Below, in pieces: positions 27,458-35,904 of a DNA stretch of 64,000 nt. The notes under the pieces are model-generated. The model saw only the letters and a program-made list of their open reading frames with translations. It did not search any database and was not told where the DNA came from. The position numbers were made by a program, and so were the translations under genes. Numbering within the stretch: the stretch's first letter is position 1; the number at the start of each line of letters is the position of its first letter. Source of the stretch: JADKIH01 sp031385005 (GTDB lineage Bacteria; Bacteroidota; Bacteroidia; AKYH767-A; 2013-40CM-41-45); contig JANNBB010000045.1 of assembly GCA_031385005.1 (NCBI GenBank), positions 1 through 64,000 of the forward strand. The letters run 5' to 3'.

Positions 27458-28762
27458 TTATCCCACCTTCTCACCTAACCATTGTTGAAATCCATACAAG
27501 GGTATATTCTTCATCCACTCCTGATTTTGATATCCTGCAAGTGATGTCCGTATACAAACTTCCGGTTTATACTTGTCGTAATAAACACGCAGACTACGTG
27601 ATCTTAAGTTTTCGGTTGATTTAACTTCAATTGGAATAGCTTTATTGTCTTTCTGAATGACAAAATCAACTTCCGATTGCGCGTTTTCGGGACTCCAGTA
27701 AAATGCTTCATAAGACTGATTGACTAATTGTTGCAAAACAAATTGCTCAGAAAGAGTACCTTTAAATTCAACAAACAAACCATTTTCTTTCAGCAGTATT
27801 TCCGGAGTCAGGTTTGCCATTGCACAAAGTAATCCGGTATCATTCAGATAAATTTTAAAATCCGACCAATCCGCATATACATTGACTGGGATTCCGGGTT
27901 TGGTTATCCTTGTTACTTTATGGATTAGTCCTGCATCCTTTAACCATTCAATGGCCATTTCAAAATCTTTTGCCCTAGCACCGCTTTTTAATACATTGTA
28001 AATAAACTTTGAATTTTCTTTAGCAAGTTGTCCGGGTAGGGATTGCCAAACTAAACGAATGCGCGGTAATTGAGGAATGGGTGCATGTTTGGAAAAATCA
28101 TTTTCGTATGCATTCAGAATGTTATCCTGGATAGCTCTTGCCTCTTGATAATCGTTGTTAGCGACAAATTGTCTTACAACTTCCGGCATACCACCAATGA
28201 AATAATATTGCTTCAATAATTCAATGAATTGGTCTTTAAAAATATCAATGGTTGGATGATTGCTGCTTTGTAATGCTCCGAGCAGATTTTCTTTTCTCAT
28301 AGCAATTAGAAATTCATTAAAGCTCAAAGGATGAAGGGTGAGGAATTCAACCTTGCCGACCGGAAAAGAAACACCTTGGTGAATTGCTACACCCAATAAA
28401 GAGCCGGCAGCAAGTATGCAATACTCAGGATTGTTTTCGTGAAAATATTTAAGAGATGATATAGCTTCAGGACAGAATTGAATTTCGTCGAAAATGATGA
28501 GTGTATCCTTGGGCTGAATATTAATACCGGCCAGAACATTTAATGCGGCAATGATTTGCTGTGTGTTGAAACCCCGTTTGAAAATTGCCGGTAGTTCTTT
28601 AGAACTTTCAAAATTAAAGTAGGCCGTCTGATTAAATTCCTTTTGTCCAAAGTCTTTCATTAGCCAGGTTTTTCCTACTTGCCTGGCTCCTTGCATAATA
28701 AGTGGCTTCCTGCTAACCTTGTTTTTCCAATTAACTAAAAATGAATATGCGCTTCTAACCAT
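27458..28762 (-). CDS. AAA_14 / DUF4143 ATP-binding protein
   Basis: A 434-residue ATPase. I start it at the ATG at 28762; the upstream TTG is part of a promoter element. Walker A GARQVGKT at 25-32, Walker B TLIIFDEI at 87-94, sensor-like AAGSLLG. The C-terminal DUF4143 domain ends in SEVDFVIQKDNKAIPIEVKS, which keeps the E...D...E-x-K pattern of PD-(D/E)XK-type nuclease folds better than the first ATPase. Function unknown; such genes are frequent in Bacteroidota and often lie in variable DNA. It is flanked by repeats on both sides and has a perfect 28-bp palindrome upstream. Confidence 0.9.
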   Translation of the reverse strand: MVRSAYSFLVNWKNKVSRKPLIMQGARQVGKTWLMKDFGQKEFNQTAYFNFESSKELPAIFKRGFNTQQIIAALNVLAGINIQPKDTLIIFDEIQFCPEAISSLKYFHENNPEYCILAAGSLLGVAIHQGVSFPVGKVEFLTLHPLSFNEFLIAMRKENLLGALQSSNHPTIDIFKDQFIELLKQYYFIGGMPEVVRQFVANNDYQEARAIQDNILNAYENDFSKHAPIPQLPRIRLVWQSLPGQLAKENSKFIYNVLKSGARAKDFEMAIEWLKDAGLIHKVTRITKPGIPVNVYADWSDFKIYLNDTGLLCAMANLTPEILLKENGLFVEFKGTLSEQFVLQQLVNQSYEAFYWSPENAQSEVDFVIQKDNKAIPIEVKSTENLRSRSLRVYYDKYKPEVCIRTSLAGYQNQEWMKNIPLYGFQQWLGEKVG

Positions 28763-28783
28763 GGCTGCTAATTGCTTAATACG

Positions 28784-28791
28784 CAAATATA
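28784..28791 (-). promoter_or_regulatory. -7 element of the second ATPase gene
   Basis: Minus-strand TATATTTG, a perfect TAnnTTTG match, 22 bp before the chosen ATG. The same GTATATTTG string precedes the first ATPase gene. Confidence 0.5.
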
Positions 28792-28820
28792 CAACTTAAG
28801 TTATGAAAAATGTATATATA

Positions 28821-28848
28821 ATACACTTTTAAGTACTTAAAAGTGTAT
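28821..28848. promoter_or_regulatory. Perfect 28-bp palindrome upstream of the second ATPase
   Basis: The half-site ATACACTTTTAAGT is followed directly by its exact reverse complement, with no spacer. It is centred about 45 bp upstream of the -7 element of the ATPase gene. It could be an operator or a recombination site. Confidence 0.6.
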
Positions 28849-28940
28849 GAAATTTACATTTTTAAATATTTAACCATAAAAATAGATAATCTTCCGCCCG
28901 CCGGAATTTTTGCGCTTCAGCCTTGTGTGAAAGGGGATCC

Positions 28941-28980
28941 GATAGCTATCGCTTAGACTGACGCCTATGCGATAGTTATC
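28941..28980. repeat. GATAGCTATCGC hairpin
   Basis: GATAGCTATCGC (28941-28952) and GCGATAGTTATC (28969-28980) pair over 12 bp with one mismatch around a 16-nt loop. The arms themselves contain the palindrome GATAGCTATC. It has no T-run and is not an obvious terminator. Confidence 0.6.
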
Positions 28981-29155
28981 AGTCCCTCGCAGACAGTACT
29001 TCAAACGCAGTACATAAGAAGTTCCCTGCTGCGACGACCTTCACTCAAACCCGAGAATACTACGACCGTCCACTGCTGTGACTGAAATGCATTTCATAGA
29101 ACTTCCCCTACTGTACCGAACTTGATTACCAAAATTCAAAACAATAATACCTTAC

Positions 29156-29344
29156 CCTCGTTTTAGATTAGCTTATTCCATTTCTATGAAACTCGAATGA
29201 GCTTATTTGAAAACTAAGGCGAGGTTTTATTTTTTGTATCTTGTAAGCAAGTCCGGCGCAGCGTCGAAGAGATGACGTTTGTATTGGTTATGATGGTGGT
29301 TATGGCCACAAGTTGCTTGCTGCAAGGCATTGTTGCCACCTCTT
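29156..29344 (+). repeat. Dispersed repeat D (copy 2) joined to a third GAGATGACG repeat
   Basis: 29195-29263 matches 25269-25336 directly. The preceding 29156-29192 is an imperfect inverted copy of the same unit, around TTTCTATGAAAC. It runs directly into 29269-29344, a near-identical copy of 27162-27236 (only a few differences over about 75 bp) that lacks the CCCACAAGG end seen at 27144. So two repeat families are fused here. Confidence 0.75.
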
Positions 29345-29605
29345 TACTTTTTTCGTTTTTGTTCACAAAATGTAATAATTAAAGTACGTCGCCAAAACGG
29401 GCACTCGTCCGTTGTTTTTGTGTCTTGGGTATTCATCCACTCCTCAGCGCTCATCGTTTGTGAGTACTTTTTAAAATTTTATGCGAAGAAAATAGAACAA
29501 GTGAATAGAAAGAAATGTAGAAGAAAAATTAAGTTTACAGAGACAGTGACAGAGACAGTGTACAGAAAATGTGAACAGTGAAAAGTAAACAGTGAACAGT
29601 TATAA

Positions 29606-29634
29606 TTGATATCTCAAAACAACCCCTTACATTT
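29606..29634 (+). promoter_or_regulatory. Promoter of the FAD oxidoreductase gene
   Basis: TTG (29606-29608), an 18-bp spacer and TACATTTA (29627-29634) match the Bacteroidota consensus except for the last base. It supports starting the protein at the ATG at 29660 rather than at this TTG. Confidence 0.45.
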
Positions 29635-29659
29635 ACCCCTCAAATCAGATTCCATTTCC

Positions 29660-30820
29660 ATGCCCTTCTCCTTCTGGGAAAAAAACACTTTTATTAAATC
29701 GCCTGATGTCGTAATCATCGGATCGGGAATCGTCGGATTGTTTTCTGCATTTTTCCTCAAACTATCAAAACCCAATCTCCATGTACTTATTCTGGAAAGA
29801 GGAATGCTGCCTTATGGTGCCAGCACCAGAAATGCAGGATTTGCCTGCTTCGGAAGTCCTTCCGAACTGTTAAACGACCTCAATCATCAAAGCGAGTCTG
29901 ATGTTTTTTCTCTAGTCGAAAAAAGATGGAAGGGTTTACTGCTCATGCGAAAAATTTTAGGCGACGAGAATATTTCTTATGAACCACTTGGCGGAAATGA
30001 AATTTTCACTTCCGATGATCAATTGGTTTTCAATAATTGCATGGAGAAGTTGGATTTTCTAAATGTGCATTTAAAAGACATTACCGGTGCCAACGATGTT
30101 TACAAACTTGCCAATGCAAAAATTGCTCAAAGCGGTTTTAAAAATGTTAAAAATCTTATTCTGAATTCCGGTGAAGGACAAATCGATACGGGAAAGATGA
30201 TGAAAACACTGTTGGATAAATGTAAAGTACTTGGAGTAGAAATATTAAACGGTGCAAACGTCGTGGAGATTATTGAAAACGATAAGCAGGTACATATTCG
30301 TTTATCGGACGACTCCACTTCTTCTACCTCCACTGAAATTATCCACACACAAAAACTATTAATCTGCACCAATGGTTTTTCAAAAAAGTTTTTACCCGAT
30401 CAGGACATCCATGCAGCCCGCGCACAAGTACTCATTACCGAACCCATTGAAAACTTACAGGTAAAAGGCAGCTTTCATTACGACAGCGGATATTTTTACT
30501 TCCGCAATGTCGGCAACCGGATTTTATTCGGCGGCGGACGTAATCTCGACTTCCAAAAAGAGTTTACCGAAGAATTCGGACTCACAGAAAAAGTGCAAAC
30601 GCATCTGGAAAATCTTTTACATACCATGATCCTTCCTGACAACACTTTCAAAATTGCAATGAGATGGAGCGGAATTATGGGACTTGGTAAACAAAAATCA
30701 CCTATTGTCCAACAAACAAAACAAAACATCTTTTGTGCGGTTCGCATGGGTGGCATGGGTGTTGCAATCGGGAGCTTAACCGGAGAAGAAGCCGCAAACC
30801 TGATTATTCAAAATTTGTAA
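29660..30820 (+). CDS. FAD-dependent oxidoreductase (DAO family)
   Basis: A 386-residue flavoprotein of the D-amino-acid oxidase/glycine oxidase superfamily. The dinucleotide-binding motif VVIIGSGIVGLFSAFF is at about 17-32, with the acidic ribose contact E in VLILERG and the FAD-contacting RNAGFACFGSPSE after it. The C-terminal MGGMGVAIGSLTGEEAANLI closes the FAD fold. Such enzymes oxidise amines or amino acids; the substrate cannot be told. A TTG 18 codons upstream is open but coincides with a promoter -33 box. The gene marks the right end of the repeat-rich stretch. Confidence 0.85.
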   Translation: MPFSFWEKNTFIKSPDVVIIGSGIVGLFSAFFLKLSKPNLHVLILERGMLPYGASTRNAGFACFGSPSELLNDLNHQSESDVFSLVEKRWKGLLLMRKILGDENISYEPLGGNEIFTSDDQLVFNNCMEKLDFLNVHLKDITGANDVYKLANAKIAQSGFKNVKNLILNSGEGQIDTGKMMKTLLDKCKVLGVEILNGANVVEIIENDKQVHIRLSDDSTSSTSTEIIHTQKLLICTNGFSKKFLPDQDIHAARAQVLITEPIENLQVKGSFHYDSGYFYFRNVGNRILFGGGRNLDFQKEFTEEFGLTEKVQTHLENLLHTMILPDNTFKIAMRWSGIMGLGKQKSPIVQQTKQNIFCAVRMGGMGVAIGSLTGEEAANLIIQNL

Positions 30821-30996
30821 GCGCTTCCGGTAATTTTAAGAATCTGTCAGCCATCAGTTTTGTAGTATAAGCAGTTAGATTTCATTACAGGTTGTTAACA
30901 ATAACCAACAATATGTTGTTGACCGCCGGTAAGGCTTCAATCACTTAATGGTTGCCAGATTTAGTTCTTCCTTTTACCTTGCAAAAAATTAAATTT

Positions 30997-33282
30997 GTGC
31001 ATTTATCTAAATCCGTAATAATCCTCATCCTCGCATACGGCTTTTTGCTTGCATGTAATCCGGCACAACATATTCCGGATGGAAAATTTCTTCTTGTCAA
31101 AAACAAAACGATAACTGACTCAACCATAATTTCTAAAGAGAGTTTTGAACCGTTAGTTAAACAAAAGACCAATCGGAAAATTCTTGGGCTATTTCGTTTT
31201 CATCTAGGAGTTCATAACATTGGAAGCTCGGGAAAAGATACCAAACTAAAAAAATGGTTGCGAAAAATAGGCGAAGATCCGGTCATTTTAGATTCCAATT
31301 TAACGAAAAGAACCATTCAACAATATAAATTATTCCTCCGCAAAAACGGATTTTTCGATGCTGAAGTTACCGATAGTGTTGTCACACATGGCAAAAAGGC
31401 CACTGTAAATTACTACGTTAAATACCGGCAACCTTATACGTTTAACAAGCTGTATTATTCAACACAGGACACCGGTATTACCAAATACATAAACTTTTAT
31501 CATAATTCTTCTTTGTTAATTCCCGGTGAGCGTTACGATGAAGTCGTCATTGAAAAAGAAAGAGAAAGAATAACGACCGACCTGAAGGATAGAGGATACT
31601 ATTTCTTCAACAGAAACTACATCACCTTCCAGGCCGACTCCGCACTCGGTAAACACCAGACCGACATTTACCTTTATGTAAACCGGATAAATGAAAACGA
31701 CAATTCAACCTATACAGGAGATGCCGTGGTGTTGGACCATCAATCCTACCGGTTACGGAAAATTTATATTCACACCGATTACAATCCGAAAGATCCTGCT
31801 CTTTCCTTTCCGAACGATACCCTTGCTTATGAAGGATACTTATTGCTTTCTACCAATGGCCAAAGAGTTATTCGTGAAAACGTACTGATAAAAAACATGT
31901 ATATAAGTCCGGGCGACATGTATTTCCAACGCGACCTGGACTTCACTTATAAAAAACTTCAAGAGCTGAACATTTTCAAGTTCGTTAATTTTTCGTTTAC
32001 GGAAGTTCCCCGCGATTCATTTCAGACGCAATACCTGCTCGACCTCCAAATTCAATTGACTCCAATGGAAAAGCAGGATTATACATTCGAACTGGAAGCA
32101 ACGAATACCGGAGGAAACTTAGGAGTAGCCGGTAGTTATAGCTACAGGAATAAAAATACGTTTCAAGGTGCGGAGGTGCTGGAATTTAAACTCAAAGGAG
32201 GACTGGAAGCTATTCCAAACTTCAACAATGCTACCGAAACAAAAAGATTACTGTTTTTCAATACCTATGAAATAGGACCTGAAGTATCCTTATCCTTTAA
32301 AAAGTTTCTACTCCCGACATTCCTTGAGCGGAAGACATCGCGTTATTCGAATCCACGCACAAACATTACTTCGGGTTATAACTTTCAGGAAAGGCCTGAC
32401 TATACAAGAGCAATTACCAACTTCTCATTGAATTATAACTTTACTCCTACCAAGCGACAAAAGTTTATTATTTATTTCCCCGATATCAATTCCGTTCGGG
32501 TAAAACTTTCTCCGGAATTCAAAAAGAAGCTAGATGATTTAAATGATCAGCGATTGATTTATACCTATCAAACGCATATCATTTCCTCCACACATGCGAC
32601 ATGGATTTATACGAATCAAAGTACTAACAGCACAAAAGATTTCATTTTTCTTCGTTTAACCGGTGAGTTTGCTGCTAAAGTATTTCGGTCCAGCTTAAAT
32701 CCATCTCAATACCTGAAAAGCGATTTCGATTTCAGCTACCATCACTCTGTCGATGTATATAACAATATCGTTTATCGTATTGCTGCCGGCTATGGACTAC
32801 CTTATGGCAATTCCAGCGCCCTTCCTTTCGAAAAAAGTTTTTTCGGCGGCGGAGCAAACAGTTTACGTGCCTGGAATACCCGAACCCTCGGTCCCGGTTC
32901 ATATAAGAAGACTGTTAACATAGAAGAAAGCGGTGATATTAAAATTGAAGCGAACATTGAATACAGGTCGGAGGTTTTTCGGTTTTCCAATGGCATAATC
33001 ATGGAAGCGGCCGCATTTGTAGATGCGGGAAATATTTGGACCCGTAATGAAGATATTGGTCGACCCGGAGGAAAATTTGAGTCGTCTCAGTTCCTGAGCG
33101 AAATGGGAATTGGCATCGGCACCGGACTCCGTTTCAACTTCTCCTTTTTCATTTTCCGTTTTGATGCTGCGGTGAAAGTCAGGGATCCATCCCTTCCACT
33201 TTCCGATCGATGGGTATATCCAAAGCAAAAATTTGTTATTGGAGATATCACATGGAATTTTGCAATTGGCTATCCATTCTGA
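30997..33282 (+). CDS. TamL-like outer-membrane lipoprotein, BamA/TamA family
   Basis: A 761-residue Omp85-family protein. I place the start at the GTG at 30997, which gives a clean lipoprotein signal ending FLLAC (lipidated C20); the frame is open upstream to a TTG at 30952. POTRA-like segments cover about 40-330 (KRTIQQYKLFLRKNGFFDAEV, YKKLQELNIFKFVNFSF). The C-terminal surface-antigen barrel runs from about 360, with the family signature FFGGGANSLRAWNTRTLGPGSY and a terminal aromatic GYPF. In Bacteroidota a lipidated TamA homologue, TamL, replaces TamA; this fits. Role: insertion or assembly of outer-membrane proteins. Confidence 0.85.
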   Translation: MHLSKSVIILILAYGFLLACNPAQHIPDGKFLLVKNKTITDSTIISKESFEPLVKQKTNRKILGLFRFHLGVHNIGSSGKDTKLKKWLRKIGEDPVILDSNLTKRTIQQYKLFLRKNGFFDAEVTDSVVTHGKKATVNYYVKYRQPYTFNKLYYSTQDTGITKYINFYHNSSLLIPGERYDEVVIEKERERITTDLKDRGYYFFNRNYITFQADSALGKHQTDIYLYVNRINENDNSTYTGDAVVLDHQSYRLRKIYIHTDYNPKDPALSFPNDTLAYEGYLLLSTNGQRVIRENVLIKNMYISPGDMYFQRDLDFTYKKLQELNIFKFVNFSFTEVPRDSFQTQYLLDLQIQLTPMEKQDYTFELEATNTGGNLGVAGSYSYRNKNTFQGAEVLEFKLKGGLEAIPNFNNATETKRLLFFNTYEIGPEVSLSFKKFLLPTFLERKTSRYSNPRTNITSGYNFQERPDYTRAITNFSLNYNFTPTKRQKFIIYFPDINSVRVKLSPEFKKKLDDLNDQRLIYTYQTHIISSTHATWIYTNQSTNSTKDFIFLRLTGEFAAKVFRSSLNPSQYLKSDFDFSYHHSVDVYNNIVYRIAAGYGLPYGNSSALPFEKSFFGGGANSLRAWNTRTLGPGSYKKTVNIEESGDIKIEANIEYRSEVFRFSNGIIMEAAAFVDAGNIWTRNEDIGRPGGKFESSQFLSEMGIGIGTGLRFNFSFFIFRFDAAVKVRDPSLPLSDRWVYPKQKFVIGDITWNFAIGYPF

Positions 33283-33354
33283 TAAATTGTATTTTTTTGT
33301 TGAAAAATCGATTTTCAAAGGCAATACAAACAACACTCAATTTCAAATTCTTCT

Positions 33355-33362
33355 TAGCTTTG
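33355..33362 (+). promoter_or_regulatory. -7 element of the aldolase gene
   Basis: TAGCTTTG fits TAnnTTTG exactly and lies 20 bp before the aldolase ATG. No TTG is found 18-20 bp upstream, so the match is half a promoter. Confidence 0.4.
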
Positions 33363-33382
33363 CCATTCGAAAAAATAATTTC

Positions 33383-34441
33383 ATGGCTACGAATAAAATA
33401 TCTGAATTGCTTGGCGCCGGTGCAGATGCGCTTTTAAATCACACCTGTAAAACGATTACTAAAGATCAATTACATCTGCCCGGATCGGATTTCGTGGATC
33501 GGATTTTTTCCGTCACCAACCGTTCGAACCGGACCCTGACAAGCATGCAGCAGTTATATGGTCACGGTCGTTTGGCGAATACAGGATATCTTTCGATTCT
33601 TCCTGTTGATCAAGGAATTGAACATTCTGCCGGTGCTTCATTTGCCCCCAATCCTGCCTATTTTGATCCTGAAAATATCGTAAAACTTGCCATCGAAGGC
33701 GGATGCAATGCAGTCGCATCTACTTACGGGGTTTTAGGCGCCGTATCCCGTAAATACGCGCATAAAATTCCATTTATAGTTAAGATCAACCACAATGAAT
33801 TTTTAACGTTTCCGAATAAATTCGATCAGATCATGTTCGGTACTATTAAAGATGCATGGAATATGGGAGCTACTGCAGTTGGTGCAACTATTTATTTCGG
33901 TTCGGAAGAATCTGCACGTCAGATTCAGGAAGTTGCTAAGGCATTTGAATATGCACATGAACTGGGAATGGCGACAATCCTATGGTGCTATCTTCGTAAT
34001 CCGGGATTTAAAAAAGATGGAAAAGATTATCATACGGCAACGGATTTAACCGGACAAGCCAATCATTTAGGTGTAACAATTCAAGCCGATATTATCAAAC
34101 AAAAATTGCCAACTACGAATAACGGTTATACGGCAATTAATTTCGGTAAAACACATCCGAAAGTATATTCTGAATTGTCGTCTGAAAATCCGATCGATCT
34201 TTGTAGATACCAGGTTGCTAATTGTTATATGGGTCGTGCCGGATTAATTAACTCCGGGGGAGAATCAAAAGGAGCCAGCGATCTTTCCGAAGCAGTAACA
34301 ACAGCGGTAATCAATAAAAGAGCGGGTGGACAAGGACTTATTTCGGGACGTAAAGCATTTCAGAAACCGCTTGCAGAAGGTATTGCATTGTTGAATACCA
34401 TTCAGGATGTTTATCTCTCCAAGGATATTACGATTGCCTGA
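33383..34441 (+). CDS. fbaB: Class I fructose-bisphosphate aldolase
   Basis: Glycolytic and gluconeogenic cleavage or formation of fructose-1,6-bisphosphate through a lysine Schiff base. With the ATG at 33383 (MATNKISELLGAGADALLNHTC) the protein has 352 residues, the usual size in this phylum; the 50 open codons upstream overlap a promoter and are not coding. Signatures: GYLSILPVDQGIEHSAGASF, GGCNAVASTYGVLG, IPFIVKINHNE, GMATILWCYLRN and the C-terminal LINSGGESKGASDL. It is the DhnA-type class I enzyme rather than the zinc class II form. It follows tamL and precedes accD, each apparently with its own promoter. Confidence 0.95.
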   Translation: MATNKISELLGAGADALLNHTCKTITKDQLHLPGSDFVDRIFSVTNRSNRTLTSMQQLYGHGRLANTGYLSILPVDQGIEHSAGASFAPNPAYFDPENIVKLAIEGGCNAVASTYGVLGAVSRKYAHKIPFIVKINHNEFLTFPNKFDQIMFGTIKDAWNMGATAVGATIYFGSEESARQIQEVAKAFEYAHELGMATILWCYLRNPGFKKDGKDYHTATDLTGQANHLGVTIQADIIKQKLPTTNNGYTAINFGKTHPKVYSELSSENPIDLCRYQVANCYMGRAGLINSGGESKGASDLSEAVTTAVINKRAGGQGLISGRKAFQKPLAEGIALLNTIQDVYLSKDITIA

Positions 34442-34576
34442 TAATGTTTAAGAAAAATTAAAGAACTAAATCCTAAATAAATAACTTTCAGAAACAGGTT
34501 TTCATGTTAAGTGAAAACAAAAAATTGTAATTTGTAAACCGTTTTAGTAAATTATTCTAATTCATCGATCCCAACT

Positions 34577-35422
34577 ATGTCTTGGTTCAAACGCATTAAA
34601 GAAGGTATTACAACTTCTACGAAAGAAAAAAAGGAGACACCGGAAGGTCTTTGGCATAAGTGTATATCCTGCAAACACATTGTCCCTTCGAAGGATCATG
34701 CGGCTCGAATGTTTGTTTGCGAACGATGTGGTTATCACGATCGAATTAACTCACAAGTTTATTTTGAAATTTTACTGGATGGCGAAGATGGTATAGAACT
34801 AAATCCAATGCTAACATCGGCAGATCCATTGGTGTTTACAGACACAAAAAAATACACGGATAGAATAAAAGAAACGCAAAAGAAAACAGGATTACAGGAT
34901 GCGATTCGAACGGTTGCGGGAAAAATTAATGGAGAGCCAATCGTAATTGCTTGTATGGATTTTACATTTATCGGTGGATCGATGGGATCTGTTGTAGGCG
35001 AAAAAATATCGCGGGCAATCGATCATTGTATAGAAAACAAGTTGCCTTTACTCATTATTTCCAAATCCGGCGGAGCCCGAATGATGGAAGCTGCATTTTC
35101 ATTGATGCAAATGGCGAAAACATCGGCCAAGCTTACCCGTCTTGCAGATGCCGGTCTGCCCTACATTTCTTTGCTTACCGATCCTACCACCGGTGGAGTT
35201 ACGGCATCCTATGCCATGTTAGGCGACCTGAACATTGCCGAACCCGGAGCTTTGATCGGATTTGCAGGACCAAGAGTGGTAAAAGAAACGATTGGAAAAG
35301 ACCTGCCAAAAGGATTTCAAACAGCCGAATTTGTGTTGGAACATGGATTTTTGGACTTTATTGTCGATCGCAGGGAGTTAAAAAACCGGATTTCTCAGGT
35401 TTTACGCATGCTGAGAAGCTAA
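34577..35422 (+). CDS. accD: Acetyl-CoA carboxylase carboxyltransferase subunit beta
   Basis: Transfers the carboxyl group from carboxybiotin to acetyl-CoA in the first committed step of fatty-acid synthesis, together with AccA. At 281 residues it has the N-terminal zinc ribbon with C29, C32, C48 and C51 (WHKCISCKHIVP...FVCERCGYH) and the crotonase-like core: FTFIGGSMGSVVGEKISRAI, SKSGGARMMEAAFSLMQM, LTDPTTGGVTASYAMLGD, GFAGPRVVKETI. All expected motifs are present. accA, accB and accC are not in the window. Confidence 0.97.
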   Translation: MSWFKRIKEGITTSTKEKKETPEGLWHKCISCKHIVPSKDHAARMFVCERCGYHDRINSQVYFEILLDGEDGIELNPMLTSADPLVFTDTKKYTDRIKETQKKTGLQDAIRTVAGKINGEPIVIACMDFTFIGGSMGSVVGEKISRAIDHCIENKLPLLIISKSGGARMMEAAFSLMQMAKTSAKLTRLADAGLPYISLLTDPTTGGVTASYAMLGDLNIAEPGALIGFAGPRVVKETIGKDLPKGFQTAEFVLEHGFLDFIVDRRELKNRISQVLRMLRS

Positions 35423-35507
35423 ATTAATCGCTTTTTTGAATCCAAAAGCGAATCTAAACTCCAACTATTTTCATCATTCTTTTTATAAACAGAATTGAAA
35501 AATGCAG

Positions 35508-35537
35508 TTGCACCAATGCATAAAAAGTGTACATTTG
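35508..35537 (+). promoter_or_regulatory. Consensus Bacteroidota promoter of rpsO
   Basis: TTG (35508-35510), exactly 19 bp, then TACATTTG (35530-35537): a full match to the phylum consensus TTG-N19-TAnnTTTG. It lies 28 bp before the rpsO ATG and is the best promoter in the window. Confidence 0.85.
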
Positions 35538-35565
35538 CACCTCAATTTTAAGAATTAGCAAAACA

Positions 35566-35832
35566 ATGTTGACGAAAGAGGCAAAAAAAACAATTTTTAA
35601 GAACTTTGGTGGTTCTGAAACCAATACGGGATCTGCAGAAGCGCAAATCGCCATGTTCTCGGACAGGATTAATTTCATGACCAGCCATTTACAGAAATCG
35701 AAAAAAGATTTCTCCACACAACGATCACTAATCAGATTAGTAGGAAAGCGTCGTAGTCTTTTGGATTATCTTCAAAAGAAAAACATCGAGCGTTACCGTA
35801 AAATCGTTAGCGATTTAAATCTCAGAAAATAA
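35566..35832 (+). CDS. rpsO: 30S ribosomal protein S15
   Basis: An 88-residue primary 16S rRNA-binding protein of the small-subunit platform. The start MLTKEAKKTIFKNFGGSETNTGSAEAQIAMF is the family N-terminus; a GTG 13 codons upstream lies inside the promoter. The C-terminal RRSLLDYLQKKNIERYRKIVSDLNLRK is also diagnostic. It has a consensus promoter, a hairpin terminator and then pnp, the common rpsO-pnp order. Confidence 0.98.
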   Translation: MLTKEAKKTIFKNFGGSETNTGSAEAQIAMFSDRINFMTSHLQKSKKDFSTQRSLIRLVGKRRSLLDYLQKKNIERYRKIVSDLNLRK

Positions 35833-35854
35833 TATTTAAAAAAAATAATTCAAT

Positions 35855-35884
35855 AAAGGCAATTCATGGGATTGCCTTTTTTGT
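35855..35884 (+). terminator. Terminator between rpsO and pnp
   Basis: A perfect 9-bp stem AAAGGCAAT (35855-35863) / ATTGCCTTT (35871-35879) with a 7-nt loop, followed by a T-run. An ATG falls inside the loop, which helps rule out an upstream start for pnp. Confidence 0.85.
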
Positions 35885-35904
35885 TTTTAAAATCAGATGT
35901 AGCT

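Larger units (their letters stand above)
28763..29659. other. Gene-free interval with palindromes and repeats
   Basis: Almost 900 bp with no credible gene. It holds, in order, the promoter and a 28-bp palindrome of the second ATPase, a hairpin at 28941-28980 (GATAGCTATCGC with GCGATAGTTATC), a stretch of unusual higher-GC sequence to about 29130, the second copy of repeat D with an inverted left arm (29156-29263), a third copy of the GAGATGACG repeat (29269-29344), and a CAGT/GACA-rich tract (29530-29600). Confidence 0.6.

Noticed and set aside
29330..29581. Plus-strand open frame of 83 codons
   Set aside because: It starts in a repeat copy and ends in a GACA/CAGT-rich tract; composition is not protein-like and no promoter is evident.
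24991..29660. Integrative element with attachment sites at tRNA-Ala
   Set aside because: No second copy of the tRNA 3' end and no recombinase gene found in the interval; kept only as a possible decayed island.
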